From positions 1 to 11,347 of the forward strand of contig JAISTU010000187.1 in NCBI GenBank assembly GCA_031272415.1: DNA of 11,347 nucleotides. The letters run 5' to 3'. The notes under the pieces were generated by a model. The model was not told the origin of the DNA, did no database searches, and saw nothing but the letters and a program-made list of their open reading frames with translations. Numbering within the stretch: position 1 is the stretch's first letter; each line of letters opens with the position of its first letter. The stretch comes from Bacteroidales bacterium (GTDB lineage Bacteria; Bacteroidota; Bacteroidia; Bacteroidales; WCHB1-69). The translations under genes and the position numbers were made by a program. Below are positions 1 to 7,260 of this stretch, in pieces.

Positions 1-63
1 ATAAAGTGTAGATATTTCATGCAAATCAGAGGGAATATTGTTAAATCGTGGTGCAAAAATTGT

Positions 64-100
64 TTTTTTAGAACAAATTTCTCCCAAAATGCAAAAAATC
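64..100 (+). repeat. Dispersed ~40-bp intergenic repeat, copy A
   Basis: One of four related copies in this window (others at 1747-1785, 5674-5716 and 9826-9867). Shared parts are TTTTAGAA, a T-rich middle, and (C)AAAATGCAAAAAA at the end. This copy is the most diverged in the middle. It runs directly into the heptamer array at 100-146. No coding potential is seen. Function is unknown. Confidence 0.6.
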
Positions 101-146
101 TCTACACTCTACACTCTACACTCTATACTCTATACTCTATACTCTG
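100..146. repeat. Heptamer tandem array (CTCTACA / CTCTATA)
   Basis: Three CTCTACA units are followed by three CTCTATA units and a partial unit. The same heptamer, usually as its reverse complement, recurs in gaps at 9768-9793, 10761-10778 and 11021-11034, with a relative (AGAGTGA) at 1716-1731. It lies about 40 bases upstream of the gatD promoter. It looks like a short minisatellite; no role can be read from it. Confidence 0.85.
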
Positions 147-170
147 AAAAAAAAGGTTTTTAATTTTTAA

Positions 171-192
171 TTGAAGAATTTGTGTATCTTTG
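171..192 (+). promoter_or_regulatory. Bacteroidota-type promoter for the gatD-like gene
   Basis: TATCTTTG at 185-192 matches the Bacteroidota -7 consensus TAnnTTTG. TTG at 171-173 lies 11 bases upstream of the box, the same spacing as at two other promoters here. The core GTGTATCTTTGCA is shared with three other promoters in the window. Transcription would start near 198-200, leaving about 35 bases before the ATG at 235. Confidence 0.75.
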
Positions 193-234
193 CAAATTGC
201 TTTAAAAATATCAGACAGAATATATAAAAATTAC

Positions 235-1620
235 ATGAATAAAGATAATTTTCAGGGTTATAAAGCCGAAGCGTTGGCAATTTTACAACGATTTAATGTA
301 CATGTTTGGGATAATGCGGAAGTGGATACTACACGCGGACATTTTTCAGGAAAAGTGTTACCACGTGCAGAAAATACTGATAGTAAACATATTGTATTGA
401 AATTAGAAACAGGTTACAATGTCGGTATCAATATAGATACTATTACCGACATGAGTAGCACTACTGTTCCACAGCCTGTTTTTCAGATACCCGAAAAGCA
501 ATTTCCTTATACAGAAGGTTTACCTCATGTTAAATTGTTAGGCACCGGAGGCACAATAGCCTCACGTTTGGACTATCGGACGGGGGCTGTTATACCTGCT
601 TTTTCGCCGGGAGAACTGTATGGTGCAGTGCCTGAATTGGCTGAAATTTGCAATTTGGATACCGAAAAAGTGTTTGCAGTATTTTCAGAAAATATGGGAC
701 CTTCGCAATATATGGCATTAGCCAAACAGATTGGAAAAGAAATTGAAAATGGAATTGAAGGCATTGTCATCGGTCATGGAACAGATACATTGCATCATAC
801 AGGTGCGGCGTTGACTTTTATGTGCCAGAATTTGCCTGTACCTGTGATTTTGGTAGGCTCTCAACGCTCGTCCGATAGACCGAGTTCTGATGCAGCACTC
901 AATTTGATGCATGCTATGACCGCCGCCGGACATGGCGATATTGCAGAAGTTTTGGTGTGCATGTTTGGACCTACTTCTGACGAGTACGGACTTTTGCACA
1001 AAGGTACTCGTGTCCGCAAAATGCACTCTTCCTACCGTTCCACATTCAGAACAATAGGCGATACACCCATCGCTCGTGTAACACGTGCCGGCGTAACGCC
1101 CATAAAAAAAGAATACAATCAACGTCGTAAAGATAAAAATGTAAAAATAGTACCTGTTTTTGACGACAGAGTGGCTATGTTGTATTATTATCCGGGCATG
1201 AAACCCGAAATGTTGGATTCCATTACCGAAAATGGTTACAAAGGTGTAGTTTGGGTAGGCACCGGTTTGGGACACGTTAATAAAGAAATGTATCCTGCCA
1301 TTGAAAGGGCACACAAAGCAGGTGTTCATCAATACATGACTTTGCAAACCATTTGGGGATATGTACACATGTTTGTTTATGATACAGGTCGTGATATGAT
1401 GGCAAAAGGTATCATCCCTGCCGGTAATATGCTCCCTGAAGTGGCATTTATCAAATTAGGCTGGGCATTAGGACAAACCCATGACCCGGAAGAAGTGAAA
1501 AAAATTATGCTCACACCTATCAATGATGAAATAACAGAAAGAGAACCTTATAACGGTTATTTAGTCTATCAAGGGGGCAGTCCGGAGGTAGAAGAATTTA
1601 TAAAACACGTTCATAAATAG
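235..1620 (+). CDS. gatD: GatD-type Glu-tRNA(Gln) amidotransferase subunit / asparaginase
   Basis: The 461-residue protein matches the layout of archaeal GatD. That subunit hydrolyses an amide donor (asparagine in the methanogen enzyme) and feeds ammonia to GatE, which makes Gln-tRNA(Gln). Residues 1-75 form the small N-terminal domain specific to GatD (HIVLKLETGYNVGI). The asparaginase domain follows, with LGTGGTIAS (T107), HGTDTL (T183, D184) and GTRVRKMHSS (K262), the expected catalytic Thr, Thr-Asp and Lys. The frame is open back to a TTG at 190, but that codon lies inside the promoter box, so the ATG at 235 is preferred. No gatE is present in the window, and most bacteria use GatCAB. The protein may therefore be a free asparaginase, or pair with a distant partner. 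Family membership is strong; physiological role is uncertain. Confidence 0.88.
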   Translation: MNKDNFQGYKAEALAILQRFNVHVWDNAEVDTTRGHFSGKVLPRAENTDSKHIVLKLETGYNVGINIDTITDMSSTTVPQPVFQIPEKQFPYTEGLPHVKLLGTGGTIASRLDYRTGAVIPAFSPGELYGAVPELAEICNLDTEKVFAVFSENMGPSQYMALAKQIGKEIENGIEGIVIGHGTDTLHHTGAALTFMCQNLPVPVILVGSQRSSDRPSSDAALNLMHAMTAAGHGDIAEVLVCMFGPTSDEYGLLHKGTRVRKMHSSYRSTFRTIGDTPIARVTRAGVTPIKKEYNQRRKDKNVKIVPVFDDRVAMLYYYPGMKPEMLDSITENGYKGVVWVGTGLGHVNKEMYPAIERAHKAGVHQYMTLQTIWGYVHMFVYDTGRDMMAKGIIPAGNMLPEVAFIKLGWALGQTHDPEEVKKIMLTPINDEITEREPYNGYLVYQGGSPEVEEFIKHVHK

Positions 1621-1659
1621 AAAAAAAATATTTGTTCATAATCTTAAAAATTATTTAAT

Positions 1660-1714
1660 ATCCCTCTGCATACATTTTAACATTCTCTTCACTTCTTGCA
1701 GAGGGATTTTTTTT
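1660..1714 (+). terminator. Intrinsic terminator after the gatD-like gene
   Basis: Arms ATCCCTCTGCA (1660-1670) and TGCAGAGGGAT (1697-1707) pair perfectly over 11 bp around a 26-base loop, followed by a run of eight T from 1707. It lies 40 bases after the stop codon. The loop is long for a terminator. On the other strand the tail is A/T-rich, so it might also stop transcripts from yraN. Confidence 0.72.
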
Positions 1715-1715
1715 C

Positions 1716-1749
1716 AGAGTGAAGAGTGAAGATTTTAGATTTTAGATTT
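1716..1749. repeat. AGAGTGA / ATTTTAG short tandem repeats
   Basis: Two AGAGTGA units are followed by two ATTTTAG units, just after the gatD terminator. They lie next to copy B of the dispersed repeat, as the heptamer array does with copy A. They may be diverged members of the CTCTACA family. Confidence 0.55.
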
Positions 1750-1785
1750 TTTTTGCATTTTGGGATAAAAACGTTCTAAAATTGG
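1747..1785 (-). repeat. Dispersed ~40-bp intergenic repeat, copy B
   Basis: On the minus strand this reads CCAATTTTAGAACG, then TTTTTATCCC, then AAAATGCAAAAAAAA. It is nearly identical to copy C at 5674-5716 and close to copy D at 9826-9867. A partial second copy (TTGGATAAAAACATTCT) follows at about 1782-1798. The rest of the gap up to 1884 holds no gene that I can support. Confidence 0.7.
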
Positions 1786-1884
1786 ATAAAAACATTCTCA
1801 ATTTTCAATTCTCCATTCTTGCAAGGGACAAAACTTTCACTCCCGCAGGGCGTAACTTTCAGTTTAATCTCTCCACTCAAAAAG

Positions 1885-2313
1885 TTACCACTGTGGAATG
1901 TAGGCTTCTTTGATGTGCATTATATATGTATATTGTTGATTTTCAGATGTTTGTGTACAAAAATGAATATATTCCGAAGGCAATTGATTTTTGAGGTCAG
2001 ACAAAGATAACAAAACAGCAATAATATCAAATCGAACTTCTTTTTGGATATGAAAAAGTTGCATAAAAGCAGTAGCCGCAGCAATAATTTTTTTCTGTTT
2101 AGAGCGAGTAACAAAACTTTCAGGCATTCCAAAGAGTGCTGATGTTCGGCATTTTACCTCACAAAAAACCAAAAAATCTTCTTTTTGTGCGATAATATCA
2201 ACCTCCAAATGTTTATATCTCCAATTGGTGTGTAGGATAGTGTAGCCGTTGTGAATGAGAAAGTTACAGGCTTGCAATTCCCCTGTTTTTCCCATTTGAT
2301 TTTGGATGCTCAC
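1885..2313 (-). CDS. yraN: YraN / UPF0102 family nuclease-like protein
   Basis: The 142-residue protein matches the UPF0102 family, a restriction-endonuclease-like fold related to Holliday-junction resolvases, with no settled function in most bacteria. Visible signature: G11-E12, the GY..L..NWR segment at 23-32, E37-V-D39, and E52-V-K54 in FCEVKCR, which together form the D-(E)xK-type site. FG.P.....R..K near 61-74 is also typical. The start is a GTG at 2313 that directly abuts the TAA of the upstream ompA-like gene (TAAGTG). An ATG at 2295 would leave only four residues before G11-E12; family members usually have about ten, so GTG is preferred. It is the last gene of the minus-strand cluster and is probably translationally coupled to its neighbour. 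Confidence 0.9.
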   Translation of the reverse strand: MSIQNQMGKTGELQACNFLIHNGYTILHTNWRYKHLEVDIIAQKEDFLVFCEVKCRTSALFGMPESFVTRSKQKKIIAAATAFMQLFHIQKEVRFDIIAVLLSLSDLKNQLPSEYIHFCTQTSENQQYTYIMHIKEAYIPQW

Positions 2314-3747
2314 TTATTCTTTTTTGATTACTTTTATTTCTACACGCCTATTTTTTTTGCGATTTTCTTCCGTGTCATTGGCAACTAACGGCTGAGTATC
2401 CCGCAAAGTGGTAACGGTAATCCTTTCAGAAGGCACGCCCTTGCTGAGCAAATATTGACGGGCAACTTCCGCACGCATGGTACCTATTCTCATATTGGAA
2501 ATATCTGTTCCTATATTGCAAGTATGTCCAATCACTTCTATTGAAAATTCGGGGTTATCCAATAAAATTTGTGCTTTTTCGTCCAAAGCAAGTCTTCCTG
2601 CTTCGGTTAAAGCAGAACTGCCGACTGTGTAATCGCCGGAGATGGGCGACTCTAAAATGCGTATATTTTCGGCATCTATGGCTTTTTTGAGTTGTGCTTG
2701 TGCCTCTGCAATTTGCCGTTGTTTTTCTGCCATTTCTTCTTGTGCTTTTCTTTCTCTTTCGGCGCGTGCTTGTTCGGCTTTTTCTTTATTTTTTCGCTCT
2801 TGTTCAGCCTCTTGTCGCTCTTCTAAACAACGCTGCAGATAACTAATATCGCGGGCATGACGCATCTCTTTCATATTGAGTGCCGCATTACCTGTCAAAA
2901 AGGCAAGACTGAACTGCAAACCGACCGCCAACGGCTTTACTTTTTGTTCGCAAATGCTTGTATTCCATACAGAATTAGGATGATAATCTATGTAAGGATG
3001 TTCATAATTTATCAAATTTTCAGCCTCCGAAGGAGTGATAACATTATTTAATCCATAATCGAAGTAAAAACCGGTATATAATGCAAATTTTTCACTTAAA
3101 ATCCATTTTGCACCTATTTCAGCACAAACGTAATAAGATATTTTAAATTTGCGATTTTTTTTGCTTGATAAATCATTATATGAACCAAAACCTTGATTTT
3201 GAGAGAAATAAATATTTGAATCTACAGAAGGAAAATAGCCAAAAGCGGTAATAGACTCAAATCCGCTTGTGGTTTTTCCACTCAAAGGGAAACCGATTTT
3301 ACCTCCTGCGGCAAAGTAAAATTTTATTCTCCTGCCTCCGGTTTGGGCGCGGAATAAAAGAGGAATTTGTAAGACTGTAAGTGATTGTTTTTCAGTGTAT
3401 TCCTTAATTGTATAATGAAAAACAAAATCCTCATTTCCATCGTTTGCGGTGTAGGAATCCGTGATTTTATCTGCCCAAAATTGACCATAAAAATTGGTGA
3501 TGCAAAAGCCGGTACCTACTCCCGCAAACTGATTGAAATAATATGAATAATTTATGCTGCCACGTGCATCATAACTGAGAAACGGGACTTGTCCAAAGGA
3601 GGCTTTGTACATCAAATTATGTATACCTACGCCCAGATCAATCCCTATTTCGTGTCGCGTTTGTACTTGTTGTATTACAAAATTTTGCGACTTTACAAAA
3701 CTAATACTCAGCCATAATGTCACAATGCCAACAATAAATTTTTTCAT
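2314..3747 (-). CDS. OmpA-family outer-membrane protein with coiled coil
   Basis: The 477-residue protein begins with a signal peptide (about 1-20, ending VKSQ). Residues 25-290 are rich in aromatic, alternating strands and look like an outer-membrane beta-barrel. Residues 291-360 are an E/K/R/Q/A-rich coiled coil, and 370-470 form an OmpA C-terminal peptidoglycan-binding domain. In that domain the usual GHTD reads GHTC (Cys410), while the partner Arg (R425, fifteen residues on) is kept. In E. coli OmpA these positions are the Asp and Arg that hold diaminopimelate. The C-terminus RRVEIKVIKKE is typical. The protein probably tethers the outer membrane to the cell wall. It starts 18 bases after the peptidase stop codon and abuts yraN, so the three are probably co-transcribed. 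Confidence 0.92.
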   Translation of the reverse strand: MKKFIVGIVTLWLSISFVKSQNFVIQQVQTRHEIGIDLGVGIHNLMYKASFGQVPFLSYDARGSINYSYYFNQFAGVGTGFCITNFYGQFWADKITDSYTANDGNEDFVFHYTIKEYTEKQSLTVLQIPLLFRAQTGGRRIKFYFAAGGKIGFPLSGKTTSGFESITAFGYFPSVDSNIYFSQNQGFGSYNDLSSKKNRKFKISYYVCAEIGAKWILSEKFALYTGFYFDYGLNNVITPSEAENLINYEHPYIDYHPNSVWNTSICEQKVKPLAVGLQFSLAFLTGNAALNMKEMRHARDISYLQRCLEERQEAEQERKNKEKAEQARAERERKAQEEMAEKQRQIAEAQAQLKKAIDAENIRILESPISGDYTVGSSALTEAGRLALDEKAQILLDNPEFSIEVIGHTCNIGTDISNMRIGTMRAEVARQYLLSKGVPSERITVTTLRDTQPLVANDTEENRKKNRRVEIKVIKKE

Positions 3748-3765
3748 TTTTCTTACAAAATTAAA

Positions 3766-4953
3766 TTATTGTATTCCTAATTTTTTCTTTAAATCTTTCG
3801 GCAGGGCGTCTTTGTGAATGACAATATTGAGCGTTTTGTAGGCTGCAAAAGGGTAAGATGCATAAAAATATCCTTTGTATTCACCATATTCTCCCCACGA
3901 ATTTTTGACAATAAAATACATATTGCCATTTTGGTCTTTTGCCTTTCCGATTACGTGCATGCCGTGGTCATCGGTAGTTTGAAAATTATCAAAGGCTTCT
4001 TGACGCATTTTTTGGTCAATAGTTTTTTCTTTGCCCGGATTTTTCAAAAATTCATTGATTTTTTGTGCAGACGTTAATTTTGTCCATTTTGAAATTTCAG
4101 CATCTGCCATCTCAACGGTTTCATAATCAGGAACTATCGCAATACTTCCTTTTCGGGCAAATCCTTCTTCAGAAACATCACTCCCCCACGCAAAAGTATA
4201 ACCATTGTCAATGGATTTGTCCATAATGCTCATCAATTCATCCAAAGGAATATTGTAACTTTGCTCGCCAATCCAATTGTCGGGTACCTCAATGGCAAAT
4301 TTGGTGTAAAAAGGATGATGTGTAAAGGAAGTCAAACTAACATAATCATCCATGTTCAGCCCTGTTGCCTCTTTATAGAAACTCATGGGTGAATATTTTT
4401 TGCCTTTGTAGGTAAATTCGGTTGGTTTTTCGCCTAAATAAGCGTTCAAAATACCTTCATAACCTTTGAGCCAAGCGGTGGATAATTTTTTGTTCGGATT
4501 GGAGACAATTACTTTCAAATATGCCGAAAGCACACCGTCCAATTCCCCATGTGTATGAACATCGGTGCCATATTGCAAACCTGAATATTCACTCAATGGA
4601 ACAATCCCAAAATTTTTAATTACCCAAATCACGTCTGCGAATGCCCCACCTTGTCCAAAGTTCATATTTCCCTGCATGCGTACATATTTTTTGGCTTTCT
4701 CATCATAAGTGTTCCAAACAATGTACATCGGGGACAATGAAACGGAATCTTTCCCTAAACGAATCATTTCCGACTCTAAATAAGAAATGGTAGACCACGA
4801 CCAGCACGTACCCGCTCGGTCTTGCGACTTAATGCTTGTTGCCGGCAAACGTTTAACATCTGTAAATTTGTAGGCGATACTATCTTGCGCCCTCACTACT
4901 GCTGACATTGAACCTATTGTCAATGCGACTGCTAATACGAAAACTTTTCTCAT
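3766..4953 (-). CDS. Secreted C1B cysteine peptidase (bleomycin hydrolase / PepC-like)
   Basis: The 395-residue protein has a signal peptide (about 1-22, cleavage near VRA-QD). The papain-like site is complete: Q44 and C50 in SQDRAGTCWSWS, H333 in HGMHVIG, and N351 in VKNSWG. The long insertion between Cys and His (about 280 residues) and the wording around His fit the C1B group (bleomycin hydrolase, aminopeptidase C) rather than papain itself. Classical PepC is cytoplasmic and somewhat longer; this one is exported and therefore acts in the periplasm or outside the cell. Its natural substrate cannot be read from sequence. It lies 59 bases after ridA with no TAnnTTTG box in between and 18 bases before the OmpA-family gene, suggesting one transcript. 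Confidence 0.92.
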   Translation of the reverse strand: MRKVFVLAVALTIGSMSAVVRAQDSIAYKFTDVKRLPATSIKSQDRAGTCWSWSTISYLESEMIRLGKDSVSLSPMYIVWNTYDEKAKKYVRMQGNMNFGQGGAFADVIWVIKNFGIVPLSEYSGLQYGTDVHTHGELDGVLSAYLKVIVSNPNKKLSTAWLKGYEGILNAYLGEKPTEFTYKGKKYSPMSFYKEATGLNMDDYVSLTSFTHHPFYTKFAIEVPDNWIGEQSYNIPLDELMSIMDKSIDNGYTFAWGSDVSEEGFARKGSIAIVPDYETVEMADAEISKWTKLTSAQKINEFLKNPGKEKTIDQKMRQEAFDNFQTTDDHGMHVIGKAKDQNGNMYFIVKNSWGEYGEYKGYFYASYPFAAYKTLNIVIHKDALPKDLKKKLGIQ

Positions 4954-5012
4954 TTTATTACTGAAAATTTAATTATTTTTTATTTAATATTCAATTATTT
5001 ACAAAAAAAAAA

Positions 5013-5390
5013 TTATTTAGCCGCAATGGTTTCAATTTCTACCAAAACGCCCATCGGTAAATCCCGCACTGCAAAAGCAGCCCTGGCAGGACAATCGGTT
5101 TGGTAATATTGTGCATATACCTCATTCATTGCCTTAAAATTAGCAATATCACTCAACAAACAAGTTGATTTGATTACATTTTCAAAACCATAACCTGCTG
5201 CTTGCAAAATAGCACTTATATTTTCCATCACTTGCTTTGTTTGCGCCTCAATACCGTCAGGAATCGTTCCCGTTTCCGGATTAACAGGTATTTGACCCGA
5301 AATAAAAAGCATTCCATTTGCCTCTACCGCTTGCGAATAAGGTCCTATCGCTTTGGGGGCTTTCTCCGTATGTATAATTCTTTTTGACAT
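5013..5390 (-). CDS. ridA: RidA family enamine/imine deaminase
   Basis: This 125-residue protein is full length for RidA (YjgF/YER057c/UK114), a cytoplasmic trimer that hydrolyses reactive 2-aminoacrylate and other enamines released by PLP enzymes. Visible marks are AIGPYSQAV (Y18), FISGQIPVNPETG (29-41), CPARAAF with the catalytic R103, and VEIETIAA (E118, E120). The reading frame is open further upstream to a GTG at 5441, but that codon lies in the promoter box and adds 17 residues not found in the family. The ATG at 5390 is therefore the start. It is the first gene of the minus-strand cluster. The enamine deaminase assignment is secure; the link to the envelope genes behind it may be positional only. 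Confidence 0.95.
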   Translation of the reverse strand: MSKRIIHTEKAPKAIGPYSQAVEANGMLFISGQIPVNPETGTIPDGIEAQTKQVMENISAILQAAGYGFENVIKSTCLLSDIANFKAMNEVYAQYYQTDCPARAAFAVRDLPMGVLVEIETIAAK

Positions 5391-5430
5391 ATAAAATTTT
5401 ACCTTTATTATATATTTTACTAAAAAAATG

Positions 5431-5452
5431 CAAAGATACACTTTTTTGTCAA
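5431..5452 (-). promoter_or_regulatory. Promoter for ridA and the minus-strand cluster
   Basis: On the minus strand TATCTTTG (5438-5431) is preceded by TTG (5452-5450) with 11 bases between. The core GTGTATCTTTGCA is identical to that at the gatD and oadG promoters. Transcription would start near 5425, about 35 bases before the ridA ATG. It is the only such box found upstream of the four minus-strand genes. Confidence 0.75.
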
Positions 5453-5767
5453 TTAAAATTAAAAATCAAAAATGAAGAAATCAAAATTGTTATTGTTGTA
5501 TTTAGTTCAAAGGTTTAATTTTCATAGTCGCAGGTCAAACGCAGTGCGACCTGCGGGAAAAAAAATAAGTTCTGTCTTTCAGACAGTGGTGGGAATGCTA
5601 TCAAATACCGCAGATTGCGACCGGCGGTTAGGAAAGTATTGTCCTTGCAGGATGGGGAATGGACAAAATTTTTCCAAATTTTAGAACGTTTTTATTCAAA
5701 AATGCAAAAAAAAATCACTCTCCATTCTCAATTAACTTTTTTTTTTATTTTTTTTTTTTAATTTTTT
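5453..5767. other. Divergent intergenic region with hairpins, no gene supported
   Basis: This stretch between ridA and the oadG-like gene has a GC-richer island at about 5525-5660. It holds CGCAGGTC/GACCTGCG (5529-5536 with 5548-5555), the tight hairpin CTGTCTTTCAGACAG (5572-5586), and ACCGC/GCGGT near 5608-5630. None has a T-run placed to act as a terminator. A 70-codon frame at 5472-5684 crosses all of these palindromes and has no recognisable protein features, so I do not call it. Long T tracts fill 5735-5770. Confidence 0.55.
5674..5716 (+). repeat. Dispersed ~40-bp intergenic repeat, copy C
   Basis: Reads CCAAATTTTAGAACG, then TTTTTATTCA, then AAAATGCAAAAAAAAA. It matches copy B on the opposite strand with only a few differences. 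It lies about 50 bases upstream of the oadG-like promoter. It is followed by CACTCTCCATTCTCAATT, which recalls the text beside copy B. Confidence 0.7.
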
Positions 5768-5768
5768 T

Positions 5769-5790
5769 TTGAAAAAAAAGTGTATCTTTG
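5769..5790 (+). promoter_or_regulatory. Promoter for the decarboxylase operon
   Basis: TATCTTTG at 5783-5790 follows TTG (5769-5771) after 11 bases, with the shared core GTGTATCTTTGCA. Transcription would start near 5797. No further box of this type is seen before the biotin carrier, oadB or enolase genes, so all four may rely on it. Confidence 0.75.
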
Positions 5791-5849
5791 CATTTTATGT
5801 TCAAAAAAACGAGTTATTACGTAAAATATTAAAATTGAAAGATTTAATT

Positions 5850-6773
5850 GTGATATTAAAATTAATTTTTGTAAAAATTTCGATGATTTTGTGCTTTTTA
5901 GCGGTGTTGATGAACACGCAAGCACAAGGTATTAAAAATGTAAGAATCAATGAAGTATTGGTTAAAAATGACTCCAATTGCATTGATAATTATGGTATTA
6001 GAAGTGGCTGGTTTGAGGTGTTTAATACCGGTTATTCGACTGTCAATTTAGGCGGTTGTTTTGTTACCAATGATATTAACAATCCTAAAAAATATCGTAT
6101 TGCCAAAGGAGATGCAAGCACTATCCTTGCGCCACGCTCTTATGCCATGTTTTATGCGTATCAAAATTCAGACAGAGGCATTTTTCATGTTAATTTTTCG
6201 TTAGATGAGAAAGGATTTTTGGCTCTTTTTGACCAAAGCGGTAAGGTGTTGATAGACAGTGTCAGTTATGATATTGCTGCCCAAATAGCAGATATTTCTT
6301 TTGGAAAAATGGAAAATATCGCCGACAAAGAGGCTCAATGGACTACCATTGAAAACCCTACACCGGGAGCGGTCAATTACACAAAAATTGAGGAAACGAG
6401 GGCTGAAAAGTTTGCAAAAACAGACCCACATGGATTTATTATTACCATCACTTGCATGGGTGTTGTTTTTTTATTGTTGGCATTTTTGGGCGTTACTTTT
6501 ACGCTCATTGGCAGGCGGTTTAAAAGGCGTACTGAAAGGCTGACCGCCAAAATGGAAACCGATGCTCCTATTGCACAAGAAAAATCAACACAAGTGCAAC
6601 ACAATCAAGAAAATAATGATTTGATAGCCATCGCAATGGCATTACATTTATATTTTAATGAACAACATGAGGACGAGCCGACAGGGTTTTATTTGAACAG
6701 AGGTTTAAATTTTTCAAATGGTTGGTCTGCAAAGTATCAAATGTTTAAAAAATCACCCAATAGAAATAAATAA
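5850..6773 (+). CDS. Lamin-tail domain / OadG fusion, sodium-pump decarboxylase gamma subunit
   Basis: From the GTG at 5850 the protein has 307 residues: a signal peptide (about 1-24, ending NTQAQG), a lamin-tail-like beta domain (31-177; RINEVL, WFEVFNTG, NLGGCF, NPTPGAV), one membrane helix (195-221) and a cytoplasmic OadG-like tail with IAIAMALHLYF near 260. OadG anchors and assembles the Na+-translocating biotin-dependent decarboxylases. The lamin-tail part would lie outside the inner membrane. As I recall, this fusion is found in Bacteroidota. The start is uncertain: the ATG at 5883 gives a signal without a basic N-terminus, the GTG at 5850 supplies lysines, and TTG at 5835 is also possible. 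Frame extending to 5769 runs through the promoter and is not translated. The next gene follows after 30 bases. Confidence 0.85.
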   Translation: MILKLIFVKISMILCFLAVLMNTQAQGIKNVRINEVLVKNDSNCIDNYGIRSGWFEVFNTGYSTVNLGGCFVTNDINNPKKYRIAKGDASTILAPRSYAMFYAYQNSDRGIFHVNFSLDEKGFLALFDQSGKVLIDSVSYDIAAQIADISFGKMENIADKEAQWTTIENPTPGAVNYTKIEETRAEKFAKTDPHGFIITITCMGVVFLLLAFLGVTFTLIGRRFKRRTERLTAKMETDAPIAQEKSTQVQHNQENNDLIAIAMALHLYFNEQHEDEPTGFYLNRGLNFSNGWSAKYQMFKKSPNRNK

Positions 6774-6803
6774 AATACATATAGAATTTACAATAACTAA
6801 TAA

Positions 6804-7223
6804 ATGAAAGAGTTTAAATTTAAAATTAGCGGAAAAGAGTACGAAGTTTCGATAGATAATGTAGAAGAGAATGTGGTCAATTTGACCGTCAATGGCAATC
6901 ATCATGTAGTAGAGTTGGAAAAAGAGGCACAAGCGACACCAGTGGCAAAGCCGACAGTTGTGCGTCCTGCGGTACAAGCAGCACCGGCGACGACTACAAG
7001 CGGTGGTGCAAGCGTGCCTATAAAATCGCCTTTGCCGGGGATTATTTTGGATATTTTTGTCAAAGAAGGCGATGCCGTGAAAGCAGGTCAAAAAATATTG
7101 CTTTTGGAAGCCATGAAAATGGAAAATAATATTGACGCAGACAAAGACGGAATTGTTAAAAGCATCAAAGTCTCAAAAGGCGACAGCGTTAGTGAAGGTG
7201 ATGTTTTGTTAATGATTGAATAA
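6804..7223 (+). CDS. Biotin carboxyl carrier subunit of a sodium-pump decarboxylase
   Basis: The 139-residue protein carries biotin between the carboxyltransferase and the OadB membrane subunit. Residues 1-40 form a short N-terminal domain, 41-69 a flexible Pro/Ala/Thr-rich linker, and 72-139 a biotinyl domain. The motif EAMKMEN gives the biotinylated lysine K105, with SPLPG at 75-79 forming the usual first strand turn. It matches the free-standing carrier (MmdC-like) of methylmalonyl-CoA decarboxylases, or the C-terminal part of OadA. It lies between the OadG-like and OadB genes, which fixes it to the pump complex. Whether the substrate is methylmalonyl-CoA, oxaloacetate or glutaconyl-CoA cannot be decided, as the carboxyltransferase is elsewhere. 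Confidence 0.93.
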   Translation: MKEFKFKISGKEYEVSIDNVEENVVNLTVNGNHHVVELEKEAQATPVAKPTVVRPAVQAAPATTTSGGASVPIKSPLPGIILDIFVKEGDAVKAGQKILLLEAMKMENNIDADKDGIVKSIKVSKGDSVSEGDVLLMIE

Positions 7224-7260
7224 TTTTTTTTGTATTATAAGATAAAAAAAACAATAAATA

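Noticed and set aside
718..1368. 216-codon minus-strand frame
   Set aside because: It is the antisense shadow of the GatD-like gene, with a Cys/His-rich composition not found in real proteins here.
5472..5684. 70-codon plus-strand frame between ridA and the oadG-like gene
   Set aside because: It runs across three palindromes and copy C of the dispersed repeat, and has no signal, domain or sensible composition.
5797..5832. Short peptide frame (ATG at 5797, 11 codons) as a leader peptide of the oadG-like operon
   Set aside because: It starts at or before the expected transcription start, has no regulatory codon run and no following terminator/antiterminator pair.
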